A stretch of DNA of 64,000 nucleotides, taken from NCBI RefSeq assembly GCF_020529025.1, contig NZ_JACNMM010000005.1:1-64000 (forward strand). Direction: 5' to 3'. Positions 7,981 to 16,692 of the stretch are shown here, piece after piece; position 1 is the stretch's first letter; every line of letters starts with the position of its first letter. The notes beneath the pieces are model-generated. The model ran no database searches. It saw only the letters and a program-made list of their open reading frames with translations, and had not been told where the DNA came from. The position numbers and the translations under genes are program-made. This stretch comes from Oceaniglobus trochenteri (GTDB lineage Bacteria; Pseudomonadota; Alphaproteobacteria; Rhodobacterales; Rhodobacteraceae).

Positions 7981-10773
7981 TTAGGACGGTTCGTCGGGCT
8001 TGCCAACCAGATCCGTGACACATTCCGCCGCCGCCTCGGCCAGCAGGGCGACCTGTTTGATGAAGGCGTCAAGATCGCTGGCGCCGGTGCCCCGCAGAAG
8101 AAGCGCGACGCCCCCGGTGCCCAGCTTGTCCAGTGGCAGCGTGCCGGTCGACAGAAGCCGCGCCGCCGCATGCAGCGCCCATAGATCGCGCGACGCATTC
8201 GACAGGGTTTCGCAGGCCGCCGCGTCGATGACCCCGGCGGCCTTGCCCGCCTGCAACTGTTCGCCCACGTCGGCACTGTCAGACCCGGCCAGCAGCGCAC
8301 AGGCCGAGGCCGCAAGTTCGATATCCTGCAACCGCCCTGCCCCGGCACGCGCATCCAGCGGGCCGCCGGGCGAACGGGCGGCGGCAAGGCGCGCGCGCAT
8401 GTTGGCCACATCGCGCAGCATCGCCGCGCGGTCGCGCGGCTGCGCGACGATCTCGCGGCGGAAGGATTCGACATCGGAGCAAAGCCCCGTATCGCCGACA
8501 ATGGGGCGGGCGCGGGTCAGGGCCAGGTGTTCCCATGTCCAGGCCTCGTTCTGCTGATATTCGCGGAAGGCCGCCAACGACGTGGCCACCGGCCCCTGCC
8601 GCCCCGAGGGGCGCAGCCGCATGTCGACCTCATAGAGCCGCCCCTCGGCCATGGGCGCCGACAGGGCGGTGACAAGCGCCTGTGTCAGGCGGGCGAAATA
8701 GGTGCGCGTCACCAGCGGGCGGCGGGCATCCTGCGACGACTCCTGCCCATCGGCGTCATAGATCACGATAAGGTCCAGGTCGGACGCCGCGTTCAGCCGC
8801 TGCGCCCCGAGCGAGCCCATCCCCATGACCATCGCCCCGCGCCCTGGGGGGGCGCCGTGTTTTTCGGCGAATTCGTCCACCACAAGGGGCCAGACGCCCT
8901 TCAGGACCGCGCCCGCGATATCGGCGTATTGGCGGCCCGCTTCGGCGGCGTCGATCAAGCCGCGCAGCAGATGCACGCCGACGCGGAATTTCCACTCTTT
9001 CGCCCAGGCGCGCAGGGTATCCAGCTGCGCCTCGTAATCCTCGGCCTCGGCCAGGCGGGCGGCCAGATCATCGTCAAGCCCGGCCTGCCCCGGCCATGGC
9101 GCGAAGAAGGCACCGCCCAGAACGGCATCCAGCACCCCGGCGTTGCGGGCCAGGTAAGCGGCAAGATCGGGCGCCGTGTCGGCAATATCCACCACCAGGT
9201 CGACAAGTTGGGGGTTGGCCTCGAACAGCGAGAAAAGCTGAACGCCGGCTGGCAGGCCCTTGAGGAAGCCGTCAAGATGCAGAAGCGCCTGATCGGGATC
9301 GCCGCTTTCGCCCAACCGGCGCAGCAGGTCGGGGCGCAGCCGGTCGAAAATCTCCTGCGCGCGGGCCGAGCGCAGGGCCGGATATGTGCGCCAGCGTTTG
9401 ACGATGGCGGCCTGATCCTCGCTCAGGCTGGGGCCGCTGCGCTGGGTGGCATTCGGCGCGAAGAAGTCCTCGGAAAGGCCCGAAACGCGCGACAGGCGTT
9501 CGACCAGTTCGTCGCGCAGGTCGGCTGTGTCACGGTCCATGAAGGCGGCCAGCCTGTCGAAGCCCTCGGGGGTGGTGGGCAGTTCGTGGGTCTGGGCGTC
9601 GGCGATCATCTGCAGGCGGTGTTCGACCTCGCGGTGGAAGCGGTAATCGTCGGACAGGGATTCGGCGGTGCGCCGGTCCACCCAATGGGCCGCGACAAGC
9701 CGCGCCAACCCGTCCAGCGTGCCCCGCACCCGAAGCGACGGGTCGCGCCCGCCCGCGATGATCTGGCGGGTCTGGGTGAAGAACTCGATCTCGCGGATGC
9801 CGCCGCGCCCCAGTTTCATGTTGTGCCCTTCAAGGGTGATCGGGCCACCCAGCCCCTTGTGATCGCGGATGCGCAGGCGCATGTCGTGGGCATCCTGGAT
9901 CGCGGCGAAATCAAGATGGCGGCGCCATACGAAAGGGCGCAGGTGGTCAAGATACCTGTCGCCCGCCGCGATATCGCCCGCGCAGGGCCGGGCCTTGACA
10001 TGGGCGGCCCTTTCCCAGGTGCGGCCCAGGCTTTCGTAATACCGCTCGGCGGCCTCCATGCTCAGCGCGACGGGGGTGACCGAGGGGTCGGGGCGCAGGC
10101 GCAGATCGGTCCGGAAGACATAGCCATCGCCGGTGACATCCGACAGCAGCGCCGCCATGGAACGGGTGGCCCGCACGAAACCGGGGCGCGCCTCAAGAAA
10201 GGTGTCGGGGTCGAACCGGGTTTCGTCGATCAGGCAGATCAGGTCGATATCCGAGGAATAGTTCAGCTCTCCGGCGCCCATCTTGCCCATGGCCAGGGCG
10301 CACAGCCCGCCCGCCACCTCAAGATCGGCTTCCGCCACGCCGGGCAGCTTGCCACGGGCGAATTGCTGCGCCACGCAGGCCCGCAGGGCGCGGTCGGTTG
10401 CCAGGTCGGCAAAGCGGGTCAGCGCCCCGGTGACATGGTCCAGCGACCATGCGCCGCCAAGATCGGCCAGCGCGATCAGCTGCGCCACCCGTTGCTTGGC
10501 CTCGCGCAACCCCCTGGGCAGGTCGCCGTTGGTCAGAGCGGCGGTATCGCGCATCAGGGTGTCGAAAGCCGTGTCGGGCGAAACGCTCAGCGCTTCGCGC
10601 AGCCAGTCGGCGTTGCGCTCCATCAGCTGCTTGAGATAGGGGCTGCATCCCGCCGTTCCACGCAGCAGGGCGCGCAGCTCGGGCGGCTGGTCGGAAAACA
10701 GGCCGCGCACCTCGTCGGCGCGGTCGCGGTCATGGGGGCGTGGCGTGCGGGTGATTGCGTTGGCAAATGTCAT
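7981..10773 (-). CDS. glnE: Bifunctional glutamine synthetase adenylyltransferase/deadenylylase
   Basis: GlnE attaches AMP to and removes it from glutamine synthetase under PII control. The 930-residue protein shows both nucleotidyltransferase domains: MGAGELNYSSDIDLICLID in the N-terminal half and MGSLGAQRLNAASDLDLIVIYD in the C-terminal half, each with the Asp-x-Asp metal pair. GREIEF-type and VDMRLRPSGRQGP blocks are also typical. The long open frame runs upstream to 11163 across the next gene. I chose the ATG at 10773 (MTFANAITRTPRP), with 10791 as an alternative. Neither has a strong ribosome binding site. It is divergent from the ybaK-like gene. Confidence 0.95.
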   Translation of the reverse strand: MTFANAITRTPRPHDRDRADEVRGLFSDQPPELRALLRGTAGCSPYLKQLMERNADWLREALSVSPDTAFDTLMRDTAALTNGDLPRGLREAKQRVAQLIALADLGGAWSLDHVTGALTRFADLATDRALRACVAQQFARGKLPGVAEADLEVAGGLCALAMGKMGAGELNYSSDIDLICLIDETRFDPDTFLEARPGFVRATRSMAALLSDVTGDGYVFRTDLRLRPDPSVTPVALSMEAAERYYESLGRTWERAAHVKARPCAGDIAAGDRYLDHLRPFVWRRHLDFAAIQDAHDMRLRIRDHKGLGGPITLEGHNMKLGRGGIREIEFFTQTRQIIAGGRDPSLRVRGTLDGLARLVAAHWVDRRTAESLSDDYRFHREVEHRLQMIADAQTHELPTTPEGFDRLAAFMDRDTADLRDELVERLSRVSGLSEDFFAPNATQRSGPSLSEDQAAIVKRWRTYPALRSARAQEIFDRLRPDLLRRLGESGDPDQALLHLDGFLKGLPAGVQLFSLFEANPQLVDLVVDIADTAPDLAAYLARNAGVLDAVLGGAFFAPWPGQAGLDDDLAARLAEAEDYEAQLDTLRAWAKEWKFRVGVHLLRGLIDAAEAGRQYADIAGAVLKGVWPLVVDEFAEKHGAPPGRGAMVMGMGSLGAQRLNAASDLDLIVIYDADGQESSQDARRPLVTRTYFARLTQALVTALSAPMAEGRLYEVDMRLRPSGRQGPVATSLAAFREYQQNEAWTWEHLALTRARPIVGDTGLCSDVESFRREIVAQPRDRAAMLRDVANMRARLAAARSPGGPLDARAGAGRLQDIELAASACALLAGSDSADVGEQLQAGKAAGVIDAAACETLSNASRDLWALHAAARLLSTGTLPLDKLGTGGVALLLRGTGASDLDAFIKQVALLAEAAAECVTDLVGKPDEPS

Positions 10774-10853
10774 CTGGCAACGGTCGGTCATGGCGCGGGT
10801 GCGGTCAAGGGTGCATGCCGCGCCGGATGCAGGGAGGCAGACAGGGAAACCAC

Positions 10854-11324
10854 ATGAGCAAAAGCATGAAACGGGTACGCGCGGCACTTGAAGCGGCAGG
10901 GGTTGCCAGCGAGATTGTCGAAATGGCGGCCGAAACCCGCACCGCCCAGCAGGCGGCCGAGGCGGCGGGCTGCGAGATTGACCAGATCGCCAAATCCATC
11001 GTCTTTCGCGACGAAGCGTCGGGGCGCGCGGTGCTGTTCCTGACCGCCGGGGGCAACCGCGTGGATGACGCCAAGGCCAGCGCCCTTGTCGGCGCGCCCC
11101 TGGGCAAGGCAGATGCCGCGCTGATACGCGCGCAGACGGGGTTTGCCATCGGCGGCGTCTCACCCGTCGGGCACCTGACGGCGATCCGCGCCTTCCTTGA
11201 CCCGCGGCTGTCGGATTTTCCGGTCATCTGGGCCGCAGCGGGGACACCGCGCCATATCTTTTCGATTTCGCCACAGGATCTTTTGCGACTGACGCAGGCG
11301 CAAGTGGCTGATTTCACAGGGTGA
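10854..11324 (+). CDS. YbaK/EbsC-family aminoacyl-tRNA deacylase
   Basis: The 156-residue single-domain protein belongs to the YbaK/ProX editing family, which hydrolyses mischarged tRNA. Recognisable features are the conserved Lys in IDQIAKSIVFRD, FLTAGGNRVDDAKA, FAIGGVSPVGH and the C-terminal VIWAAAGTPRHIFSIS. The start follows AGGGAA by a few bases. A longer open frame begins at 10755 but overlaps the glnE start region. Substrate (Cys-tRNAPro or another) cannot be told from the sequence. Confidence 0.88.
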   Translation: MSKSMKRVRAALEAAGVASEIVEMAAETRTAQQAAEAAGCEIDQIAKSIVFRDEASGRAVLFLTAGGNRVDDAKASALVGAPLGKADAALIRAQTGFAIGGVSPVGHLTAIRAFLDPRLSDFPVIWAAAGTPRHIFSISPQDLLRLTQAQVADFTG

Positions 11325-11332
11325 TATCGTCA

Positions 11333-11409
11333 ATGTAAACAATATTCACATTACCCCTTGAAGAGCGGGCACCGAATGCCGATCTTGGTAATGTGAAAGC
11401 AGTTTACAT
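11333..11409. repeat. Long imperfect inverted repeat before the DUF2852 gene
   Basis: Arms of 23 bases at 11333-11355 and 11387-11409 match at 19 of 23 positions, with a 31-base spacer. Each arm consists of ATGTAAAC and TTCACATTACC parted by four variable bases. It lies between the ybaK-like stop (11324) and the DUF2852 start (11435). It may be a strong RNA hairpin, a terminator, or paired operators of a dimeric regulator. Confidence 0.7.
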
Positions 11410-11434
11410 CAACCCCGAACGAAACGGAGACCAC

Positions 11435-11854
11435 ATGAGTACCCTTGCAGATACCCCCCAAACCGCCATGTCGTGGTTTGCGCGCACCGAAGGCTGGCTG
11501 GACGACAAGGGCAAAGGCGCCTGGATCGCCGTCATGGTCCTCGGGTTCATCTTCTTCTGGCCGGTCGGCCTGGCCCTTCTTGCCTACATGATCTGGAGCA
11601 AACGCATGTTCAGCAAATCCTGTCGCAGCCGGGCCCGCTTTGCCGGGCGCACCAATGCCTATCGCAGCTCGGGCAATACCGCCTTTGATGCCTACAAGAC
11701 CGAAACCCTGCGCCGCCTGGAAGACGAACAGGCCGCCTTCCAGGAATTTCTGGAGCGCCTGCGCGAAGCCAAGGACAAGGCCGAGTTCGACCAGTTCATG
11801 GACGACCGCGCCGGCAAGACCGCCAAGCGCGACGCCGAGCCGATCGACGCCTGA
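11435..11854 (+). CDS. DUF2852 membrane protein
   Basis: The 139-residue protein has one clear membrane helix (AWIAVMVLGFIFFWPVGLALLAYMIW, residues about 27-52). A basic linker with MFSKSCRSR follows, then a charged helical tail with ETLRRLEDEQAAFQEFLERLREAKDKAEFDQFM, which looks like a short coiled coil. This matches DUF2852, a family common in alphaproteobacteria and of unknown function. The start at 11435 follows ACGGAGA. The open frame extends upstream to 11393 inside the inverted repeat, which is unlikely to be translated. The RDD gene follows by 60 bases, so the two probably share a transcript. Confidence 0.82.
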   Translation: MSTLADTPQTAMSWFARTEGWLDDKGKGAWIAVMVLGFIFFWPVGLALLAYMIWSKRMFSKSCRSRARFAGRTNAYRSSGNTAFDAYKTETLRRLEDEQAAFQEFLERLREAKDKAEFDQFMDDRAGKTAKRDAEPIDA

Positions 11855-11914
11855 CCACGATGGCCCGCCCCCGACCGGGCGGGCCATATCACACCGACAA
11901 AGGACCGACCCAAG

Positions 11915-12385
11915 ATGAGCCACGCCGACACCCAAGCCAACTGGGGCCTTCCCGACCCCGACAGCCAACAGGCCTTCTATGCCGATGTGCCGTCGAAGCG
12001 CTTCTTCGCCTGGCTGATCGACATCATCCTGATCACGCTTCTCACCCTGCTGACCCTGCCGCTGACACTGTTCATCGGGCTGTTCTTCCTGCCGCTTCTC
12101 TTTGCCACGCTCAGCTTCATGTACCGGGTCATCGCGCTGACCAACCGGTCGGCCACCCCCGGCATGCGCCTGATGGCGATCGAATTTCGCACCGCGCGGG
12201 GCGAACGCATGGACCTGGGCAGCGCCTTCATGCACACGCTGTGCTATTTCGTTTCCATGGCGGTCTTTCCGCTGCAACTGATCTCGATCGTGCTGATGCT
12301 GACCACGGCGCGCGCCCAGGGCCTGACCGACCATCTCATGGGCACCGCGGCCATCAACCGCGCGGCCGAGGAACGGCGGTTTTGA
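11915..12385 (+). CDS. RDD-family membrane protein
   Basis: This 156-residue protein has RDD family marks: the Arg-Phe-x-Ala-x-Leu-Ile-Asp signature in KRFFAWLIDIILI, hydrophobic helices about 28-70 and 110-135, and the late GLTDHLMGTAAINR Asp. RDD proteins are small inner-membrane proteins of mostly unknown role, some linked to ion or compatible-solute transport. It follows the DUF2852 gene and precedes bpt. No transporter partner is visible. Confidence 0.85.
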   Translation: MSHADTQANWGLPDPDSQQAFYADVPSKRFFAWLIDIILITLLTLLTLPLTLFIGLFFLPLLFATLSFMYRVIALTNRSATPGMRLMAIEFRTARGERMDLGSAFMHTLCYFVSMAVFPLQLISIVLMLTTARAQGLTDHLMGTAAINRAAEERRF

Positions 12386-12445
12386 AGGGGCTTGGCGGAA
12401 GCGAAATCCGTTGCTAACCTGCCGCGAACCGACCACCGGAGCCCC

Positions 12446-13282
12446 ATGCGCCACACCCTGCCCCTTGCGCCGCAATTCTATGTGACCGCCCCCCAGCCCT
12501 GCCCCTATCTCGAGGGGCGGATGGAGCGGAAATTGTTCACGGCTCTTCAGGGCGAATATGCCGAAACGCTGAACGACGCGCTGTCACAGCAGGGGTTCCG
12601 CCGGTCGCAGAACGTGCTTTACCGGCCCTCCTGCGCCGAATGTTCGGCCTGTCTGTCGGCCCGGGTCAGGGTGGCGGATTTCACCCCCACCCGAACCCAG
12701 CGCCGGGTACTGCGCCGCAACGCCGACCTCACACGCTCGGCCAATTCGCCTTGGGCGACCGAAGACCAGTTCGCCCTGTTCCGAAAATACCTGGACAGCC
12801 GCCACGCCACCGGCGGCATGGCCGACATGGATATCTTCGAGTTCGCCGCGATGATCGAGGAAACGCCGATCCGCAGCCGGGTGATCGAATATTCCCGCCC
12901 CGGCCACAGCCCGCGCAACCGCGAACTGGCCGCCGTCTGCCTGACCGACGTTCTGGCCGACGGTCTTTCGATGGTCTATTCCTTCTACGACCCCGACACG
13001 CCGGCCGAAAGCCTGGGCACCCACGTGATCCTCGATCATATCGAAATCGCCCGCAATGCCGGGCTGCCCTATGTCTATCTGGGCTATTGGGTGCCCGGCA
13101 GCCCCAAGATGGGCTACAAGGCCAAATTCTCGGGGCTTGAGGTCTATGTCGGCGGGCAATGGCAGAAGATGCGTGACCCGAAGGATTATTCCTCGGAGCT
13201 GCACCCGCTTTCCACCGATCCCATTGCCGAACAGGTGGCACAGATCCACCTGCCCGACACCCGCCCCACCCGCACGCGCTGA
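12446..13282 (+). CDS. bpt: Aspartate/glutamate leucyl (arginyl)-transferase
   Basis: The 278-residue protein belongs to the ATE1/Bpt family, which adds Leu or Arg to N-terminal acidic residues of proteins destined for ClpAP (N-degron pathway). Hallmarks: [22 protein letters not shown] with the N-terminal Cys, [16 protein letters not shown] with the CxxC pair, and [18 protein letters not shown] near the C-terminus. The start at 12446 follows GGAG; an upstream frame from 12392 lacks this. Short bacterial members of this length are usually Bpt-type, but arginyltransferase is the common database name. Confidence 0.88.
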   Translation: MRHTLPLAPQFYVTAPQPCPYLEGRMERKLFTALQGEYAETLNDALSQQGFRRSQNVLYRPSCAECSACLSARVRVADFTPTRTQRRVLRRNADLTRSANSPWATEDQFALFRKYLDSRHATGGMADMDIFEFAAMIEETPIRSRVIEYSRPGHSPRNRELAAVCLTDVLADGLSMVYSFYDPDTPAESLGTHVILDHIEIARNAGLPYVYLGYWVPGSPKMGYKAKFSGLEVYVGGQWQKMRDPKDYSSELHPLSTDPIAEQVAQIHLPDTRPTRTR

Positions 13283-13566
13283 GGCGCCCCCGCCAGCGGT
13301 GCGTCGGGGGCAAGGGCGGGATTTGAGTATTTTCAGCAAGAAAGAGGAGATGGCGCGCCTTCCTGGAAGGGGGCCGGTCGATTGGTGCCTTGTTGGTGCT
13401 GACGGTCGGATGGTAGCTTTGGTTTGCGCTTGTTCCGATCAACCGCGGGTGACCGCAATAAAAATACAAAACACCACACCCCCACGACATCTTTTCTCAT
13501 ATCTGGCGGTTGACGCCCCGGCGCTGCGGTCCTAATCTCGCGCCCACTGGAACAGGAGCCGGGTGC
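13283..13566. other. Intergenic region with repeat element and putative ilv promoter
   Basis: Positions 13283-13348 hold the same kind of hairpin plus motif as 355-421. From about 13430 the DNA becomes AT-rich (AATAAAAATACAAAACACC near 13456), which suits a promoter for the ilv leader that begins before 13567. I see no protein-coding gene apart from the leader peptide. Confidence 0.45.
13290..13348 (+). repeat. Intergenic hairpin plus GAGTATTTTCAGCAAGAAAGAG motif
   Basis: A G/C-rich stem (GCCCCC near 13285, GGGGGC near 13306) is followed by TTGAGTATTTTCAGCAAGAAAGAGG. The layout and last 14 or so bases match the element at 355-421. Here it reads in the same direction as bpt and immediately follows it, as a terminator would. 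Confidence 0.5.
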
Positions 13567-13620
13567 ATGCCCACCGAGCCGAACATCGTACTTGTAGGAA
13601 ACACGCGCATGGGCCGGTAG
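13567..13620 (+). CDS. ilvL: ilv leader peptide, 17 residues
   Basis: ATG at 13567, preceded by AGGAG at 13554-13558, opens a short frame MPTEPNIVLVGNTRMGR ending in TAG. It contains the uninterrupted run Ile-Val-Leu-Val. These are the three branched-chain amino acids whose synthesis the downstream ilvBN genes start. A terminator hairpin follows 27 bases later. This is the classic organisation of ribosome-mediated attenuation. The peptide itself is probably only a sensor of charged tRNA. Confidence 0.85.
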   Translation: MPTEPNIVLVGNTRMGR

Positions 13621-13672
13621 CGGACACCCAGACAGGTACCCATGCGCCCCCGATCACACCGGGGGTTTTTTT
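13605..13672 (+). promoter_or_regulatory. Attenuator of the ilvBN operon
   Basis: The intrinsic terminator is CCCCCG (13647-13652), a seven-base loop, CGGGGG (13660-13665) and seven Ts (13666-13672). Two upstream segments can pair with its 5' flank: GCGCATGGG (13605-13613) is fully complementary to 13639-13647, and GGGTGCATG (13561-13569) pairs with 13641-13649 with one G-U pair. The first lies at the end of the leader frame, so ribosome position could decide the fold. Which pair acts as antiterminator is inference. Confidence 0.75.
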
Positions 13673-13723
13673 ATGGCCGATGGTCGGAACGACAGGCAGC
13701 AGCAGGCACAGCGGAGAGAGACG

Positions 13724-15478
13724 ATGAAAAAGGCGATGACCGGGGCGGCGATGGTGGTTCAGGCGCTCAAGGATCAGGGGGTCGAGGTGGTGTTCGGATA
13801 TCCGGGCGGCGCGGTTCTTCCGATCTATGACGAGATCTTCCAACAGAACGAGATCCGCCATGTCCTGGTGCGCCACGAACAGGCCGCCGTCCATGCCGCC
13901 GAGGGCTATGCCCGGTCGACCGGCAAGGTGGGTGTCTGCCTGGTGACATCCGGCCCCGGCGCCACCAACGCGGTGACCGGCCTGACCGACGCGCTGATGG
14001 ATTCGATCCCGATCGTCGTGCTGACCGGCCAGGTGCCCACCTTCGCCATCGGCACCGATGCCTTCCAGGAGGCCGACACCGTGGGCATCACCCGCCCCTG
14101 CACCAAGCACAACTGGCTGGTGAAGGACACCGACGAGCTGTCCGCGACCCTGCACCAGGCCTTTCACGTGGCCCTGTCGGGCCGCCCCGGCCCGGTTCTG
14201 GTGGACATTCCCAAGGATGTGCAGTTCGCCGACGGCAAGTACACGCCGAAGCAGAAGGTCAACACCTCGCATTATCAGCCGCGCCAGAACGGCGACCCCG
14301 ACACCATCGCCGATCTGGCCGAGGCCATGGCCCGCGCCGAACGCCCTGTCTTCTATACCGGCGGCGGGGTGATCAACTCGGGGCCGCGGGCCTCGGCATT
14401 GCTGCGCGAACTGGCCGAGCTGACCGGCTTTCCCGTCACCTCGACGCTGATGGGTCTGGGCGCCTACCCCGCCTCGGGCAAGCAGTGGCTGGGCATGCTG
14501 GGGATGCACGGCCTTTACGAGGCGAACCTGGCGATGCACGGCTGCGATCTGATGATCAACATCGGCGCGCGTTTCGACGACCGGATCACCGGCCGCATCC
14601 AGAGCTTCAGCCCCAATTCGGTGAAGGCCCATATCGACATCGACCCCAGTTCGATCAACAAGGTGGTGCGCGTGGACATGCCCATCATCGGCGATGTCAC
14701 CCATGTGCTGGAGCAGCTGATCGCGGTCTGGAAGGACCGCGGGCTGAAGCCCAACCACGAAGGCCTGGCCAAGTGGTGGAAGAAGATCGACGAATGGCGC
14801 AAGGTCGATTGCCTGAAGTTCGATCAGAAGGGCAGCGTGATCAAGCCGCAATATGCGCTGAAGCGGCTGGAGGAGCTGACCAAGGGTCACGACCGCTATA
14901 TCACCACCGAGGTGGGCCAGCACCAGATGTGGGCGGCGCAGTACCTGAACTTCGAAGACCCCAACCGCTGGATGACATCGGGCGGCCTGGGGACCATGGG
15001 ATATGGTTTCCCGGCATCGGTGGGCGTGCAGATGGCCCACCCCGACGCCCTGGTCATCAACGTCGCCGGTGAGGCGTCGTGGCTGATGAACATGCAGGAG
15101 CTGGGCACCGCCATGCAGTTCCGCCTGCCGGTCAAGCAGTTCATCCTGAACAACGAACGGCTGGGCATGGTGCGCCAGTGGCAGGAACTGCTGCACGGTG
15201 AGCGGTATTCCCATTCCTGGTCGGAATCCCTGCCCGATTTCGTGAAGCTGGCCGAGGCCTTCGGCGCCAAGGGCATCCAGTGTTCCGATCCGGCGGATCT
15301 GGACGATGCGATCATGGAGATGATCAACCATGACGGTCCGGTGGTCTTCGATTGCCTGGTGGAAAAGCACGAGAACTGCTTCCCGATGATCCCCTCGGGA
15401 GAACCGCACAACAAGATGCTGCTGGGTCAGGCCAGCACCAAGGATGCCATCGGCAAGAAGGGCGCGGTGATGGTCTGA
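13724..15478 (+). CDS. ilvB: Acetolactate synthase large subunit
   Basis: The 584-residue ThDP enzyme makes acetolactate and acetohydroxybutyrate, the first common step of Val, Leu and Ile synthesis. N-terminal GYPGGAVLPIYDEI, the catalytic Glu in VRHEQAAVHAAEGYARSTGKVG, and SGPGATNAVTGLTDA are clear. The C-terminal ThDP motif reads VAGEASWLMNMQELGT...FILNN, where most ThDP enzymes have GDG; as I recall this variant is normal in alphaproteobacterial homologues. The start follows GGAGAGAG. Expression should depend on the attenuator just upstream, and the small subunit gene follows after 136 bases. Confidence 0.96.
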   Translation: MKKAMTGAAMVVQALKDQGVEVVFGYPGGAVLPIYDEIFQQNEIRHVLVRHEQAAVHAAEGYARSTGKVGVCLVTSGPGATNAVTGLTDALMDSIPIVVLTGQVPTFAIGTDAFQEADTVGITRPCTKHNWLVKDTDELSATLHQAFHVALSGRPGPVLVDIPKDVQFADGKYTPKQKVNTSHYQPRQNGDPDTIADLAEAMARAERPVFYTGGGVINSGPRASALLRELAELTGFPVTSTLMGLGAYPASGKQWLGMLGMHGLYEANLAMHGCDLMINIGARFDDRITGRIQSFSPNSVKAHIDIDPSSINKVVRVDMPIIGDVTHVLEQLIAVWKDRGLKPNHEGLAKWWKKIDEWRKVDCLKFDQKGSVIKPQYALKRLEELTKGHDRYITTEVGQHQMWAAQYLNFEDPNRWMTSGGLGTMGYGFPASVGVQMAHPDALVINVAGEASWLMNMQELGTAMQFRLPVKQFILNNERLGMVRQWQELLHGERYSHSWSESLPDFVKLAEAFGAKGIQCSDPADLDDAIMEMINHDGPVVFDCLVEKHENCFPMIPSGEPHNKMLLGQASTKDAIGKKGAVMV

Positions 15479-15614
15479 TTGCCGGGCGGCGCGTGGCGGG
15501 TCCATCGCGGGCCATTCACGCGCCGCCCCTTCGCCATCATCCCCGATCTGAATATACCCGGCCGGTTCGCAATGTGACCAGCCCGCGCCGGCCCCGCACA
15601 AGGAAGTCCCACGA

Positions 15615-16184
15615 ATGTCGCCTCTCAAGATCAAAAAAGGCACCTCGCGCCACTCGGCTTATGATCTGCGCGATCCCCATTCCGACGTGATCGAAAGCCA
15701 CACGCTGGCCGTCGTCGTCGACAACGAAGCCGGCGTTCTGGCGCGGGTCATCGGCCTGTTTTCCGGGCGCGGCTACAACATCGACAGCCTGACCGTGGCC
15801 GAGATCGACCACACCGGCCACCGCTCGCGCATCACCATCGTCACCCGTGGCACGCCCGCCGTGATCGAGCAGATCAAGGCGCAGCTGGGGCGCATCGTTC
15901 CGGTGCACGAGGTGCACGACCTGACCGTCGAAGGCCCCAGTGTCGAACGCGAACTGGCGCTGTTCAAGGTGGCGGGCACCGGCGACAAGCGGGTCGAGGC
16001 GCTGCGCCTGGCCGATATTTTCCGCGCCAACGTGGTGGATTCCACCCTGGGCAGCTTCGTCTTTGAAATCACCGGCACCCCCGAGAAGATCGACGCCTTC
16101 GCCGAACTCATGCGCCCGCTGGGCCTGGCCGAGGTGGCCCGCACCGGCGTCGCCGCCCTGGGCCGGGGCATCGTCGAGGGCTGA
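15615..16184 (+). CDS. ilvN: Acetolactate synthase small (regulatory) subunit
   Basis: The 189-residue subunit stabilises IlvB and confers feedback inhibition by branched-chain amino acids. The N-terminal ACT domain begins SHTLAVVVDNEAGVLARVIGLFSGRGYNIDSL-like (residues about 25-60), followed by the C-terminal domain with RELALFKVAGTGDKRVEALRLADIFRANVVD. The start is preceded by AAGGAAG. The symbol ilvH is also used for this family. No convincing terminator follows, only a weak GAAGTCC/GGGCTTC stem near 16185. Confidence 0.95.
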   Translation: MSPLKIKKGTSRHSAYDLRDPHSDVIESHTLAVVVDNEAGVLARVIGLFSGRGYNIDSLTVAEIDHTGHRSRITIVTRGTPAVIEQIKAQLGRIVPVHEVHDLTVEGPSVERELALFKVAGTGDKRVEALRLADIFRANVVDSTLGSFVFEITGTPEKIDAFAELMRPLGLAEVARTGVAALGRGIVEG

Positions 16185-16270
16185 AGTCCGGGCTTCGCAG
16201 ACGACCATCTGTCGGATGTGCCGCAAGGCCGTTTCAAGGGTCTGATTGCGCGCATGACCGAAGGAGGGGA

Positions 16271-16692
16271 ATGGAGAATCTGGCCAACGGGCATTGCCTG
16301 AGCGGCGCCGTGTCGTTCAGGATCAAAGCATAGTTCGAGCATTTCTTCTTTGCCACTGCTCGCGTTGTCGCAAGGACAGCGGTTCGGCCCATTCGGCAGA
16401 CCTCTTCTCGTCCAGGGCGAACATCATGTGGTAATCAGGTGAGGCGGATATCAGGACGTTCCGCCTCCCAGGGTCGCGCCATGTAAAGAGCTTTTGCACG
16501 ACCTGCGGGTCGGCGTTGTCTTTCGCTGTCGGGAACGACGGTGAGCTTGTCGTGCCCGCCGGTTCGCTGGATAGCCGGGCTGGCATGCGGCCCGATGCCC
16601 ATATCTGCATTTCCAGTTGTGCGGATTGGGATGATGAACCGCGCCGGGTTTGCGGGAGGCTGGATGATTTGAGCTACGCGGCCATGGTCTGA
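16271..16692 (+). pseudogene. Disrupted GFA-family (glutathione-dependent formaldehyde-activating-like) gene
   Basis: A good ribosome site (AAGGAGG) precedes ATG at 16271, which opens MENLANGHCLSGAVSFRIKA and then stops at TAG 16331. The reading frame must shift by two before 16354. There the typical zinc motif CHCSRCRKDSGSAHSADLF appears, followed by a second stop at 16432 and then SGEADIRTFRLPGSRHVKS, FCTTCGSALSF, and a normal-looking end DEPRRVCGRLDDLSYAAMV at TGA 16690. This is a GFA/DUF636 domain with one frameshift and two stops, so it is not functional. It marks the left edge of a decayed island. Confidence 0.85.

Noticed and set aside
8527-10857. Plus-strand frame of 776 codons opposite glnE
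   Set aside because: It is the complementary shadow of glnE, whose protein motifs are clear; the plus-strand product is Gly/Arg/His-rich with no family pattern.
13673-13723. N-terminal extension of ilvB from ATG 13673
   Set aside because: This ATG begins within the last bases of the terminator T-tract region and lacks a ribosome site; the ATG at 13724 has one and fits the family start.
13532-15643. Minus-strand frame of 703 codons opposite ilvB
   Set aside because: Antisense shadow of ilvB caused by high third-position GC; no recognisable motifs.
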